From positions 1 to 14,611 of the forward strand of contig BBFD01000078.1 of NCBI GenBank assembly GCA_001313065.1: a stretch of DNA of 14,611 nt. The letters run 5' to 3'. Under the pieces are notes generated by a model. That model had not been told where the DNA came from and searched no databases. It worked only from the letters and a program-made list of their open reading frames with translations. Shown here in pieces: positions 1-7,189 of the stretch; positions within the stretch are counted from its first letter, which is position 1, and the number at the start of each line of letters is the position of its first letter. Both the position numbers and the translations under genes were made by a program. Source of the DNA: Silvimonas sp. JCM 19000 (GTDB lineage Bacteria; Pseudomonadota; Gammaproteobacteria; Burkholderiales; Chitinibacteraceae).

Positions 1-93
1 TTCTTAATGGAGTCCTTCTTGAGCGAATAATATGCCCGGGACAATGTACGCGTGCCCGGTACGATGCTCGACAAATCACGTGGCGCGGGCAGC

Positions 94-128
94 AAAAGCT
101 GGCGCGGATTGCTCGGCACCGGCTTTTG
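94..128 (-). terminator. Diverged cassette-end hairpin terminator
   Basis: Imperfect inverted repeat (left arm 97-105, right arm 116-124) flanked by A4 on the left and T4 on the right. It belongs to the same family as the hairpins near 380, 1885, 2939, 9787 and 13768. It lies just downstream of the minus-strand remnant ending at 140. One arm carries G-T or mismatched positions, so it may terminate weakly. Confidence 0.55.
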
Positions 129-139
129 TCCAGACTGGA

Positions 140-327
140 TTACTCTAAGCCAACCAATTTTTTCAGCAATAAGCTGGGTTCGTTGATGGTCAACTGGGGG
201 CCTATGTGTTCCCCCTCAAGCCATAAGAGGTACTCCAGCACCTCATTGACAGGCCTGCGAGAAATCAGCATCGAATAAATCATGGGAACGTAAAGGCTGC
301 ATGCCGATCCGATGTCGTCTGCCGGGT
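140..327 (-). pseudogene. C-terminal remnant of an immunity-like protein
   Basis: Open minus-strand frame ending in TAA at 142-140. It encodes about 60 residues, including an internal Met-Ile-Tyr-Ser-Met-Leu segment, then an acidic amphipathic stretch (NEVLEYLLWLEGEHIG), and ends KKLVGLE. No N-terminal domain is present. The frame runs back into the hairpin repeat at about 328-412, where similarity to another copy of that repeat (13720-13801) takes over, so the gene looks cut at the repeat edge. The family is not recognised. Its place before a hairpin and its size fit an immunity gene tail; that is inference. Confidence 0.4.
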
Positions 328-379
328 GGGGAATGGGATTTAACGATGTGGTGCGTCGGCAACGATTCGAGCAGGCAGC

Positions 380-412
380 AAAAAAGCCGCTGCGGATTTC
401 TCGGCACCGGCT
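380..412 (-). terminator. Cassette-end hairpin terminator
   Basis: Arms 385-393 and 404-412 pair with one mismatch. On the minus strand the hairpin is followed by T6, the shape of a Rho-independent terminator. It sits 22 bases downstream of the immunity gene ending at 434. About 80 bases including the flank (about 335-412) match 13727-13801 closely, so this is a dispersed repeat and not only a local stem. Confidence 0.7.
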
Positions 413-433
413 TTCTTTTTTTGGCGAATATTC

Positions 434-753
434 CTAATCGCTTTCGCCGTATGCGACGAAGATGCGTGAACTTCCCTCTACCAAGCGCGCCCCTTCGACC
501 ACTAAAGCCTTTCCGTCGGATATGAGCGGATAAAACTCTTTTTTGCCCTCCCATTCCATGCACGGCCTCTTGCAACAAGGAGCGAGCAAAATCATATAAC
601 GCTTGGCGTGACGAGAATTTCAAATAAATGTCGCGATTACTTGCGTCAATTTCCCCGCAAAGGCAATGCGTCTCGTTCTGGAGCAATTCGCTGGATGGAA
701 TCTCATCGCCATCACGAGTCACCACGACAGTATCAAGTAATTTTTTCAATCAT
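434..753 (-). CDS. Immunity protein, unrecognised family (two run-length frameshifts)
   Basis: Starts at ATG 753-751, which overlaps the toxin stop as ATGA, and ends at TAG 436-434. As written the frame breaks in the A6 run at 741-746 and again in the A6 run at 539-544 (minus-strand bases). Removing one base from each gives one continuous frame of 105 residues beginning MIEKLLDTVVVTRDG and ending IFVAYGESD. It contains a YDFARSLLQEAV helix and a DGKALVVEGARL strand pair. A small acidic soluble protein directly behind a toxin fits a cytoplasmic immunity protein that binds its toxin. No Pfam family is claimed. A TTG at 749 could start the current frame, but the ATGA overlap argues for 753. Confidence 0.6.
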
Positions 754-1590
754 TTCACAACCCCATCCTTTCCCCAGAATGTGAATCCGCCTGACTCATT
801 GGGGACGGCGTAGATGTTCTCAATCGTCTTACCTGTAGCCGATTGGATTTCGATGTTGTAGTGATCGATTTTTTCCCATACCTTGGAACGGGCCGCCAAT
901 TGCATGCGCCTGTTCGCCAAAGTCCTTCCGGAAAATCACACGGGCTCCATCTTCCAACGTGGTCATCAGTTGTGCCGGATGCCCACTGGTTGACTTTGCA
1001 ACAGCAAGAGCCTCTTGAAGTGCGCTCTTCTCTAGCGCGGCTGCTGTCTTTGCCGCACCAACCTCAAGCGCCTCTTCCATCGCCAACTTGGCCGGCGCAT
1101 CCTCAATAACACCCGAACCAAAGGTCAGCGCCTCAAATCCCGCCATCCCGAAAAAAAAGCCACCCCGCCAGCGCTGGTCATCAGCAAAAGCCCGTCGCCC
1201 CATTGAGTAAGAGCCATACACCGGAATCAAACCAGTAACATCCGGCATCGCAACGCAGGCATGATCCTCTCTAGTCGCCCCGTCGAGACATATGGCTTGT
1301 ACATACAATACTGGCGCACGCATGCGTCTCACTCACAAACCGGTATTCCCCCGGCGACTGTTGCGAAGCATGCCCGGTAACGTTGACCGGCGCCAGCGTC
1401 TCAGCGCCCATCCCAGGGCGGGCGTTCTGCGGGCTGGGAGCGCCAGTCTTCTCGTAGACCTGCGCGCTCGATGGCGTGCCCGCCTGGCTCAGCTTCGACC
1501 AGCCCGATTCCAGCGCGCCCATCGCACCGTCAAACACCGTCGTGAAGAAATCTCCGAAGGCCGAATGCCCCGCAGGCGACGTCGCCCAAA
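750..1590 (-). pseudogene. Polymorphic toxin C-terminal part with linker (broken frame)
   Basis: The frame opens near 1590 (AFGDFFTTVFDGAMGALESGW). It passes a Pro/Gly-rich linker (TGAPSPQNARPGMGAETLAP), then a Gly-rich hydrophobic segment (DVTGLIPVYGSYSMGRRAF, GMAGFEALTFGSG) that resembles pre-toxin linkers. It ends in a toxin domain finishing FTFWGKDGVVK with TGA at 752-750. The reading switches frame once between about 1265 and 1335, and once at the A6 run (minus strand) at 869-874, where one base fewer restores HYNIEIQSATGKTIENIY. The catalytic type is not recognised. The front half of the host protein is missing; at 1565-1590 the frame runs into a plus-strand foreign gene. Confidence 0.55.
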
Positions 1591-1876
1591 GGCAAGCTAG
1601 GGCCGTGGGAGGCGGAGATCGTGGCGCTGCTGGCGGCGGGCGTCAGTTATCGGCAGGTGGTGGTGTTCCTGGCCAGCAAGGGGGGTGACGGTCGGCGTGG
1701 GGGCGGTGCATGACTTCGTGCATGCCAAGAAGCGCGCCGGCAAGTTGGCAGGGAGCAAGATCGAGCCGGTGGCGCCGGCCAAGCCAGAGACCCCGGCAGC
1801 CAGCACCCCAGCCAAGCCGGGGGAGTTGCCGAAGTTCGTGTGGGATGCGAGCAGGAAGCGGGAGATTGATTGGTAG
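1576..1876 (+). pseudogene. 5'-truncated small foreign gene, opposite strand, with G-run frameshift
   Basis: Plus-strand frame reading KGKLGPWEAEIVALLAAG then SYRQVVVFLASKG. It breaks in the G6 run at 1680-1685 and with one G fewer continues VTVGVGAVHDFVHAKKRAGK, a Pro/Ala linker, and KFVWDASRKREIDW before TAG. The first half looks like a helix-turn-helix (a recognition helix after GVSYRQV), so a DNA-binding role is possible. No in-frame start is found; a stop lies upstream in the frame, so the 5' end is missing. GC is clearly higher than in the neighbouring cassettes. The last residues recur at 4132-4193. Confidence 0.6.
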
Positions 1877-1884
1877 CGGGCGGT

Positions 1885-1917
1885 AAAAAGCCGGTGCGGA
1901 ACTATCCGGCACCGGCT
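1885..1917 (-). terminator. Cassette-end hairpin terminator
   Basis: Perfect 9-base arms, 1889-1897 and 1909-1917. On the minus strand the stem is followed by T5. It lies between the plus-strand scrap ending at 1876 and the minus-strand immunity gene ending at 1983, so it can serve the latter. Same core as the hairpins at 2939-2972 and 13768-13801. Confidence 0.7.
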
Positions 1918-1982
1918 TGGATCGGGGAAATCGTGGTCTGTCCCCTTTTATTAGTAGGGGATCGCAGGGCCAATAGCCCGAC

Positions 1983-2261
1983 CTACAAGGCTACAACCTC
2001 TCCTTCACCTATGAGCTTGCTCCCCTCGTACAATTTCACGACATCACCGACTTTCAAGGGCTCGGGGTATTGATCCGGGAACATGAGTTTCAATGAGATA
2101 CGATGATCTTTCCCGAAGACAAACACGGTCTCATCGTCAAGACTTTCAACCACACATGACGTGTGAGTCCCTCGAATGTCAAGTTGTGGGCGAAAACCCG
2201 TTTGCGGCGGGTTATGACGTCCGCCTTGTTCAACCCCAAAAAAATGTACCTTCGCAATCAA
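1983..2261 (-). CDS. EF-Tu domain-3-like small protein, probable immunity gene
   Basis: Intact 92-residue frame. The start is TTG 2261-2259, chosen because AGGAGAG lies 4-10 bases upstream and the frame begins at once with the conserved strand IAKVHFF. Residues 11-28 (EQGGRHNPPQTGFRPQLD), a mid-protein LMFPDQYP-EPLKVGD segment and the end KLYEGSKLIGEGEVV follow the pattern of the third beta-barrel of EF-Tu (EGGR...P...GYRPQF, L..P, REG..VG.G.V). There is no GTPase domain. The upstream ART-like toxin ends at 2273, 11 bases before the start, so the two form a module. Whether it acts by binding the toxin or by imitating EF-Tu cannot be told from sequence. Confidence 0.6.
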   Translation of the reverse strand: MIAKVHFFGVEQGGRHNPPQTGFRPQLDIRGTHTSCVVESLDDETVFVFGKDHRISLKLMFPDQYPEPLKVGDVVKLYEGSKLIGEGEVVAL

Positions 2262-2272
2262 GAAACTCTCCT

Positions 2273-2930
2273 CTAGAAGGCATGTTCGATTGATAGTAGC
2301 GAGCTGTGAAAGATTTCACTCTGCACACCAGGCTGAACAGTTACGACGCCATTCTTAAATATAAAGGGGTCAATATTTTTTTTGAGAAATCGAACGCGCT
2401 CAAAGCGTCTTTCTGAATTGTGGCGCGTAGGATTGCCACCTTGCCGGGATCGGCATTGGCATATGTAAGCGCCTCATCCATCGTCATTGCAAACTGACGA
2501 CCTTCAAGGCTATTCCCTCCCGGCAAGAAGGCTTTGTTCGTCATTACCGACTCAAACTCACGGGTACCAACCGCGCGGTATAGGTCCACCGTCTCAGTTG
2601 CGCCCTTTGCCGCCTTCAAAGCGCGGGGCGCGCGTCCCATTATTTGCCCCAACGAACTAACGCTACGCACAATTCCTTTTGCGGTGAGAACAGAACCTAC
2701 AACTACGGTCTTACCAATATCTGCGGGGCCGAGCGCATCCAGCCCATTCATGATGCCACTAAATGAGTAATCCGCATTTTTTTAAATGCGAAGAACTCTT
2801 CCACGGCGAGGTTTTTTTTGCGGCGCTCGTCCATGCCTGCCAAATTGCGAATGGATCGTTACCAGCCACTTTATTACCAATGAATGGCGAAGTTTTGGCT
2901 TCAGCAGTGCCTCGCGAGGCGTCGATCCAG
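2273..2930 (-). pseudogene. ADP-ribosyltransferase-like toxin C-terminus, copy B (frame broken)
   Basis: The toxin domain has LYRAVGTREFESV, then a GRQFAMTMDEALTYA segment, and ends EIFHSSLLSIEHAF at TAG 2275-2273. The order (Arg on the first strand, an F-[AS]-x-[ST] strand with a helix, a late Glu) is that of ART-fold toxins; this is a motif-level guess. The A8 run near 2374-2381 (minus strand) breaks the frame: 6 or 9 bases would join SAFDFSK to NIDPFIFKNG. The upstream 180 bases (2745-2930) are a shared pre-toxin segment repeated at 7848-8023; here they hold two more run-length differences. The N-terminal side stops at the hairpin at 2939-2972. Confidence 0.5.
2745..2930 (-). repeat. Shared pre-toxin homology segment, copy 1
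   Basis: About 180 bases nearly identical to 7848-8023. They encode the same linker (KNLA-EEFFAFKNADYSFSGIMNGLDAL) on the minus strand in front of two different ART-like toxin ends. Relative to copy 2, this copy has one extra base in one A run (8 versus 7) and two extra in another (7 versus 5). Such a shared 5' segment would let homologous recombination swap the toxin end. Confidence 0.85.
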
Positions 2931-2938
2931 CCAGCAGC

Positions 2939-2972
2939 AAAAAAGCCGGTGCGGATCGCTCCGGCACCGGCT
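2939..2972 (-). terminator. Cassette-end hairpin terminator
   Basis: Perfect 9-base arms (2944-2952, 2964-2972) followed on the minus strand by T6. It is downstream of the DUF4265 immunity gene and directly upstream of the truncated copy-B toxin, so it marks the junction between two cassettes. Confidence 0.75.
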
Positions 2973-3027
2973 CTTCGATTTACCCCATGCGGCGCAATGC
3001 GCTTCGCTTCAATTGCGCTGCCGGGGA

Positions 3028-3540
3028 TTACGGGTAACGGCCTTGTGGACAGGGCGCCGCCAGTATAATTTCCTTCATCAAAATTCCACACCCCATCTTT
3101 TTTTCCCCTGATTCAAGCAAGGAATAGATTTTCCGAGCATCAACCGACGGAGGGATATCAACAGCATGCATACGGATCGAGCCAAAAAAAAGAAAAGACT
3201 CATATGTACAACCAAGCGCAGAGAAACCAGCCCACCTGCCTTGAAAAGCTGCCTCATCTGTCATCTTATCAAGCAATATCCGATATGTAGAATGCCCGCC
3301 CCTGGCAACCACAGAATCGAACCAAATAACTTCAGGCCCGATCTTTATCGAAACCACATCCTCGTAGCTAATACCTTTGGCAAAGAATGGCGTGTTCAGG
3401 ACACGCATAGTCCTATCCTCAAGCGCCTCCGCCCATAGGGACTCAGATGTGAATCCGTGCCAAGCATCTTGCGGCAAAGGGATTGTCAGTTTGAAAACCC
3501 CATCCATCTCTTCAACCAACGCGTGTATATCAGCATCCAT
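3028..3540 (-). CDS. DUF4265-family protein, immunity gene to the HNH toxin
   Basis: Starts at ATG 3540-3538, which overlaps the toxin stop as TAATG. The sequence follows the DUF4265 pattern: FKLTIPLPQDAWHGFTSESLWAE, NTPFFAKGISYEDVV, a GHSTYRI strand, FSALGCTYES and HAVDIPPSVDA. In that family the C-terminus carries G-x-W-x-(F/Y)-x-E-G; here GVWNFDEGNYTG exists but in another frame, and the A7 run (minus strand) near 3098-3104 must be 5 or 8 long to reach it. As written the protein ends at a stop at 3028, after a wrong-frame tail. The corrected frame has no stop before the hairpin, so the true end is uncertain. Confidence 0.75.
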   Translation of the reverse strand: MDADIHALVEEMDGVFKLTIPLPQDAWHGFTSESLWAEALEDRTMRVLNTPFFAKGISYEDVVSIKIGPEVIWFDSVVARGGHSTYRILLDKMTDEAAFQGRWAGFSALGCTYESFLFFGSIRMHAVDIPPSVDARKIYSLLESGEKKMGCGILMKEIILAAPCPQGRYP

Positions 3541-4098
3541 TAGCCACCCAGCCTATCTCTCAACCAATCCAAGTAATCGGCAGTGCGCTTAACACCCTTT
3601 TGGCGATTGCAAGTTCTGCAAGTATTCTGCCCATTGTTCTCGGAATTATTTCCATCGCCTCGCTTTGACTCCGCACGAGCAATCTCAGATCGATCAGGCC
3701 CCGGCTTGTCGGTCGTATCTTTCTTGCAGAAGACACGCTTATTGCCATCCCGATCGCGAATCCTGTCCTTGCTCTTGTCGTTAAACTCCTTGCCAGCACC
3801 TGGACCTCCCTTTTCGCCAGCGCGAGGCTCACCGGCCCCGTCTTCTCCACTGTTTGCACCTACCGCTCCCACCCGCGGTGCTTCCGGGGCGCTTGCTCCG
3901 ACAAAATTGAGGTCGCCCCTCCAACCAATGCACCAATCAACCCAAAAAACCGGCACCAGAGGCGCATGCGCCGGCGGTCACGGCCATGCATCCCTCGCCA
4001 ATTTGAAAGCCAATCACGCCACCTGCAACCGCGAAAGTCGGAACCTTGCTCGCTCGCAGCGCAGTCACGCTGATCGGATCAAGAATACCCATTTCCAT
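3540..4098 (-). pseudogene. HNH endonuclease-type toxin C-terminus with lost catalytic residues
   Basis: A hydrophobic Gly-rich pre-toxin part (from ATG 4098: DPISVTALRASKVPTFAVAGGVIGF) leads through a Pro/Gly/Glu linker near 3840-3910 to the nuclease domain. This reads GGPGAGKEF, RIRDRDGNKRVFC, EIARAESKRGDGNNSENNGQN, TCRTCNRQKG and ends YLDWLRDRLGG at TAA 3542-3540. HNH toxins of this type usually show C-x-x-C, E-I-D-H and N...N plus a second C-x-x-C. Here the first Cys is Arg and D-H is A-R, so metal binding and catalysis are probably lost. The linker also switches frame at least once near the T6 run around 3945-3950. Confidence 0.75.
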
Positions 4099-4131
4099 TT
4101 AACGTGACGGTATTTTTTTCGGTAAAAGGAA

Positions 4132-4193
4132 GCATGGCGGCCATCACCAAGTTCGCGTGGGATGCGCCCAGGAAGCGGGAGATTGCTCGGTAG
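4132..4193 (+). pseudogene. 3' scrap of the same foreign gene as 1576-1876
   Basis: Plus-strand ATG followed by KFAWDAPRKREIAR and TAG, matching the C-terminus KFVWDASRKREIDW of the gene at 1576-1876 with the same TAGCGGGC just after the stop. Only the last 15 or so codons remain. It lies between the HNH cassette and the immunity gene at 4213 and marks a second junction where the same foreign sequence was left behind. Confidence 0.6.
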
Positions 4194-4212
4194 CGGGCAG
4201 CAGATAGGGCTG

Positions 4213-4647
4213 CTACGCCAGCTCCGTCAAACGCGTCTCAAAGTCTTGGCAATTCAGAGAGAAGCAGGCTGCCTCGACATCCACCGCCTTATACCGCGCC
4301 CCCACCAGCCCCCACGCAGAAATATCAGAAATATCAATTACACTCGCCAGTAAACCATTCAGATTGCCAACCTTTAAATTAGTGACGCCAAGAAATACAA
4401 TCCCCAAGGCATAACCTTCTTCTCCTTGGTGCGCTGTCAATGACATTTCCACATTACAGGCTGGCACGCCTTCTTCCGTGTAAAGCTTGCGGACCGTGAA
4501 GCTTTGGGGAACCACGCAATACGGTTCCCCGAGCTGCACTCCACCCACGCCCTGAAAGAAACTGTTCGCAGCCGCTTGTGTTATCAATTCGATATGTGAG
4601 CCATTAGCTATGCCCCGATACCTTCGACTAGTCCGAACTTGATCCAA
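4213..4647 (-). CDS. Immunity-like protein, unrecognised
   Basis: Open minus-strand frame ending at TAG 4215-4213. The compact core runs GVQLGEPYCVVPQSFTVRKLY, NVEMSLTAHQGEEGYALGI, a VTNLKVGNLNGLLASVIDI strand-turn, and a last strand FSLNCQDFETRL. It looks like a beta-rich, acidic, soluble protein. The only upstream start is TTG at 4647, which overlaps the preceding gene (stop at 4628); the first 20 residues then look unlike the rest, so the true start may be lost. No toxin is attached. The small hairpin AGCAG...CTGCT just downstream (4199-4214) could be a weak terminator. Confidence 0.5.
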   Translation of the reverse strand: MDQVRTSRRYRGIANGSHIELITQAAANSFFQGVGGVQLGEPYCVVPQSFTVRKLYTEEGVPACNVEMSLTAHQGEEGYALGIVFLGVTNLKVGNLNGLLASVIDISDISAWGLVGARYKAVDVEAACFSLNCQDFETRLTELA

Positions 4648-5400
4648 TCAAAATGGTTACCTTATCGTCCTGCCAAAACAAATATGCAAACTCCCAAAAA
4701 AAACAGGATATGCCGGATGTCCGTCTTTTAGCCAGAATCGCTGTATCTTGCGCGAAGCACCAGCCAGTCGCCGAATTTCACCTTTAAAATCTTCAATCAG
4801 TTCAATGAACGATTCATTTTTTAAGCACCGTATTTCCCGGTCCGGCACCTTCATCACCTGGGTAAAACAACGCTTCGTCAAGTTCCGGGCACACGGAAAC
4901 GCCTTCTATTTCATCTATGCTGCCCAGTTTAGCCTCGGCACCGAAGCTAGCGCGAATGAGCTCTTCAGGTCCGGTGGCGGCACATATGGAACCTCATGTA
5001 CTTTAAGAAACACGGAATAGTTCTTCGCATCCTGCTGCAACCGAACCGTAATTTGTTCTAAAAGGTTTTGCATCATGGGTTTCTCGGGATATTTGTTGGA
5101 TAACCGTTGACGATACATCCGACTTTGCTGTCCGGCAAAAAATGCACTTGGTGCAAGACAGCCAAAACCACCAAGTTCCACCAACTCAAATTCGACGAGG
5201 TAACCAATGCGCTTCGCATTTGCGTCAGCCTCAACTCTGCCATTTTTTTTAAATTTCTTTACCGCTTCATCATGGGCTAGCACTTGTAAGCACGGTGCAC
5301 TGCCGCCGTGCTCTCCGCTACTGGGGCAGTCAAGCTCCCAATAGCGGCCATCAGCCTTATCCAAATACAGAACAGACCAACCGTCAATTGAACGCCCATC
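4628..5400 (-). pseudogene. Imm27-like remnant fused to a second immunity-like domain (three frameshifts)
   Basis: The first part (5400 to about 5250) reads SIDGWSVLYLDKADGRYWEL then a CPSSGEHGGSAP segment, matching the C-terminal half of Imm27 (GW..LY.D..DGRYWEL.YP....GGGPP). The middle part (NAKRIGYLVEFELVELGGFG, then MQNLLEQITVRLQQDAKNYS) is unrecognised. The last part has CPELDEALFYPGDEG, NESFIELIEDFKGEI, RKIQRFWLKDGHPAYPV and ends VTILIGSSSD at TAG 4630-4628. Frames must be joined near 4975, at the A6 run (minus strand) 4817-4822 (5 restores LKNESF) and at the T8 run near 4694-4701. This may be two adjacent immunity genes merged by decay. Confidence 0.45.
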
Positions 5401-5438
5401 AAATTATGCTTGCAACGTTCTGAGCAAGCCGTAAATTT

Positions 5439-5760
5439 CTATCTTCGATAAAAGTCATAGCCGATCATAATAGCCCATGCACCTATCGTGATGAACCACG
5501 GCACAAACCCTCTTCCAGATATTTTTTTTCCTACAAAAATCGGCAATTAGACAGATCAACCAGGCAAAATTAGCAACCTGAGCAATGATAAAAAAAAGTG
5601 GAACAGCAAAAAAACTCCCCAAATAATCGCGTCGCCTCCTGCATGCGGTGCGCCTTCTGCGACATCTTGCTCAGGAAGCCAAACCCAGCTAGCGACGATA
5701 GCAAAAAAACAGAATTAGAAAAGTGATGTTTAATATTATAAATATTCGATTATTTTTCAC
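5439..5760 (-). CDS. Small membrane protein, probable immunity gene (four run-length frameshifts)
   Basis: GTG 5760-5758 overlaps an upstream TGA as GTGA. Taking exactly one base out of each of four runs (5703-5709, 5608-5614, 5590-5597, 5522-5529) yields an unbroken 105-residue protein ending IMIGYDFYRR at TAG 5441-5439; the remaining length is a multiple of three. It starts KNNRIFIILNITFLILFF, then AIVASWVWLPEQ, an EGAPHAGGDAIIWGVF stretch, a long hydrophobic segment (FFIIAQVANFAWLICLIADF) and a final hydrophobic helix. Three or four inner-membrane helices fit immunity to a toxin acting at the membrane. No toxin partner is adjacent. Confidence 0.55.
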
Positions 5761-5781
5761 AATTTCCCTCGAAATCGGACA

Positions 5782-5963
5782 CTAGAAGCGCTTGCCAGAT
5801 AGCAGTAGACGGCAATCGAAAGCCTGCCCATCAATGAATGGCGGGCATACATAAAATGTCCCTTCAACAGCAGAATTCCTGCCGTTCTCTTATTTTTTTT
5901 GAAGCGCACACGGATGATGGCATCGGGTTTCATGGTCAGAAGCATTTTCCCTGGCAACGGCAT
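5782..5963 (-). pseudogene. Truncated second EF-Tu-domain-3-like immunity protein
   Basis: From one of three possible ATGs (5963, 5945 or 5933) the frame reads MKPDAIIRVRFKK. It breaks just after an A8 run and resumes as GRNSAVEGTFYVCPPFIDG and QAFDCRLLLSGKRF before TAG 5784-5782. The opening strand, a Gly-Arg motif after it, and an F-D-x-R-L-L-L strand recall the domain-3-like protein at 1983-2261 and related small EF-Tu-like proteins. The LYEG-x-x-x-G-x-G end is absent, so the gene is cut short. The relationship is by eye and moderate at best. Confidence 0.4.
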
Positions 5964-6019
5964 ATAGTCAGGGATATAGCCAACCGCACATGCTTACTGC
6001 AAAAAATTGGCCCGCTCTT

Positions 6020-6561
6020 TTAGCTTTGTGCTGACTTATTAAATCGAACAATTGACACTTCATCCGAAAGATAAAAAATACCCTCTTGGAGAGATTGTGA
6101 AGATACAACCATTTTTTTCATGACAAGTTCGGAAATATTGATATTGGTACAATGTTTATTGGTTGTATCCAGCTTTAAAATCACATCATCCGAAAAAACA
6201 CAAACAGATCCAGCCTGGATCAACACGAACCGACTGAAGCACTTGCCCATTGAAAATTTCCAATACTTCTATTGAATTCTCATCCGAAATGACATCACTA
6301 TCAATAACCAATTGATCGCCTTTACGCAATTCCCAATAGCAATCGCGCACGCCGATCGTGCATTCCCCCTCCGAAACCTGGCCATGACGCTTATCCGGTG
6401 TATTTATTTTTTTCACCAAAATCAAAATAAAGCATCGAACCAAGATATTTTCCACACCTCCAGCAGGCTCTATCAATCAAATTTTCAACTAAATTAAATT
6501 CAAATTTTTTTTCGCGAGAAAGCCTCTTTCTCGGCCATGGCGCAATATCAACCAATGACAT
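6020..6561 (-). CDS. Immunity protein, unrecognised beta-rich family (two run-length frameshifts)
   Basis: ATG 6561-6559 overlaps the toxin stop as TAATG. The frame reads MSLVDIAPWPRKRLSREKK, NLIDRACWRCGKYLGSMLYF and DFGEK. Shortening the A7 run (minus strand) near 6411-6417 by one gives INTPDKRHGQVSEGECTIG, then YWELRKGDQLVIDSD. Shortening the T6 run near 6194-6199 by one gives CFSDDVILKLDTTNKH and the end VSIVRFNKSAQS at TAA. The result is 179 residues, with length a multiple of three. The pattern W-x-L-x-x-G-x-x-L followed by repeated strands suggests a single beta-sandwich domain. A second ATG at 6539 is possible but would need one further run change. Confidence 0.6.
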
Positions 6562-6875
6562 TAGTAGGTCCCACCCTTTATCTGACGAACAATTTCGCGG
6601 ATAACATGATAATCGAGATTTCTCCCCCATTCCGAGACTCGTCTTCAACAGCACGCTGCATTTCTCGAGCATGCGCCTATCGTTTATCCCTTCATATCTC
6701 GCAGCGTCGCGCACCTGCCTATTCTGGTCAGTATTTCTTGATGGCTTACCTTTCTTTTGCTTGTCATCGCCATTTTTTATCGTCTCCATTTGGCGGAGTA
6801 GCTCCCGCTTCACTGTTTGCACCAGGCGCTGGGGCTTGCGCGGTTCAATTGCCAACGCTCTCTCAACCAAGGGCA
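6561..6875 (-). pseudogene. Polymorphic toxin C-terminus, unrecognised (frame broken three times)
   Basis: Opens with the shared linker AQAPAPGANSEAGATPPNGDD. The A6 run near 6773-6778 must lose one base to give KNGDDKQKKGKPSRNTDQNR. The domain continues QVRDAARYEGINDR, then AREMQRAVEDESRNGG in a second frame, and LDYHVIREIVRQIKGGTY in a third, with TAA 6563-6561. The last two joins are not in long runs. The Lys-rich N-terminus and all-helical C-terminus (HxxxREI) resemble small nuclease toxins, but no active site can be named. The partner immunity gene follows with a TAATG overlap. Confidence 0.5.
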
Positions 6876-7189
6876 GAGGTTTGCATCCGGATTCAGCAAC
6901 CGTGTCGTGCGGTCACCCAAGGTCGAGATGCGGCTTCAAGGATACGAGAGCGGTAGTTGGGCCGCCTATATCAAGCTGAGCAACTACCCTCGTCCACGAC
7001 CGATCAAGCGCCAAGACACATGCAGCGTTGCCAAAACGCCGACTGGCATGCAATGGTTTGTATTATCCACAATGGTCGGATTTGCCTGAAGTAGACGCAT
7101 GTCTTCGGCGCCACCAGCACCGGCTCCCAAGCGACTTCAACGCGTCAGAATCGAGGCTATCGCGACCGGCTTAGGTCCGGCCGTGATGA
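6876..7189. other. Gene-poor stretch between two cassettes
   Basis: No convincing gene is seen on either strand. The minus strand holds a short open stretch (SWTRVVAQLDIGGPTTALVSL, then a TAG) that could be the eroded N-terminal side of the toxin at 6561-6875. The plus strand holds a 90-codon frame (6817-7089) without a recognisable domain or ribosome binding site. GC is higher than in the adjacent immunity genes. Confidence 0.4.

Noticed and set aside
1..93. Possible coding end at the left edge (LSSIVPGTRTLSRAYYSLKK)
   Set aside because: Too short, cut by the window edge and not recognisable; no start, stop or partner can be checked.
3583..4107. Plus-strand frame of 174 codons
   Set aside because: It lies opposite the HNH toxin, whose domain motifs are recognisable; composition is Ser/Pro/Leu-rich with no domain or ribosome binding site.
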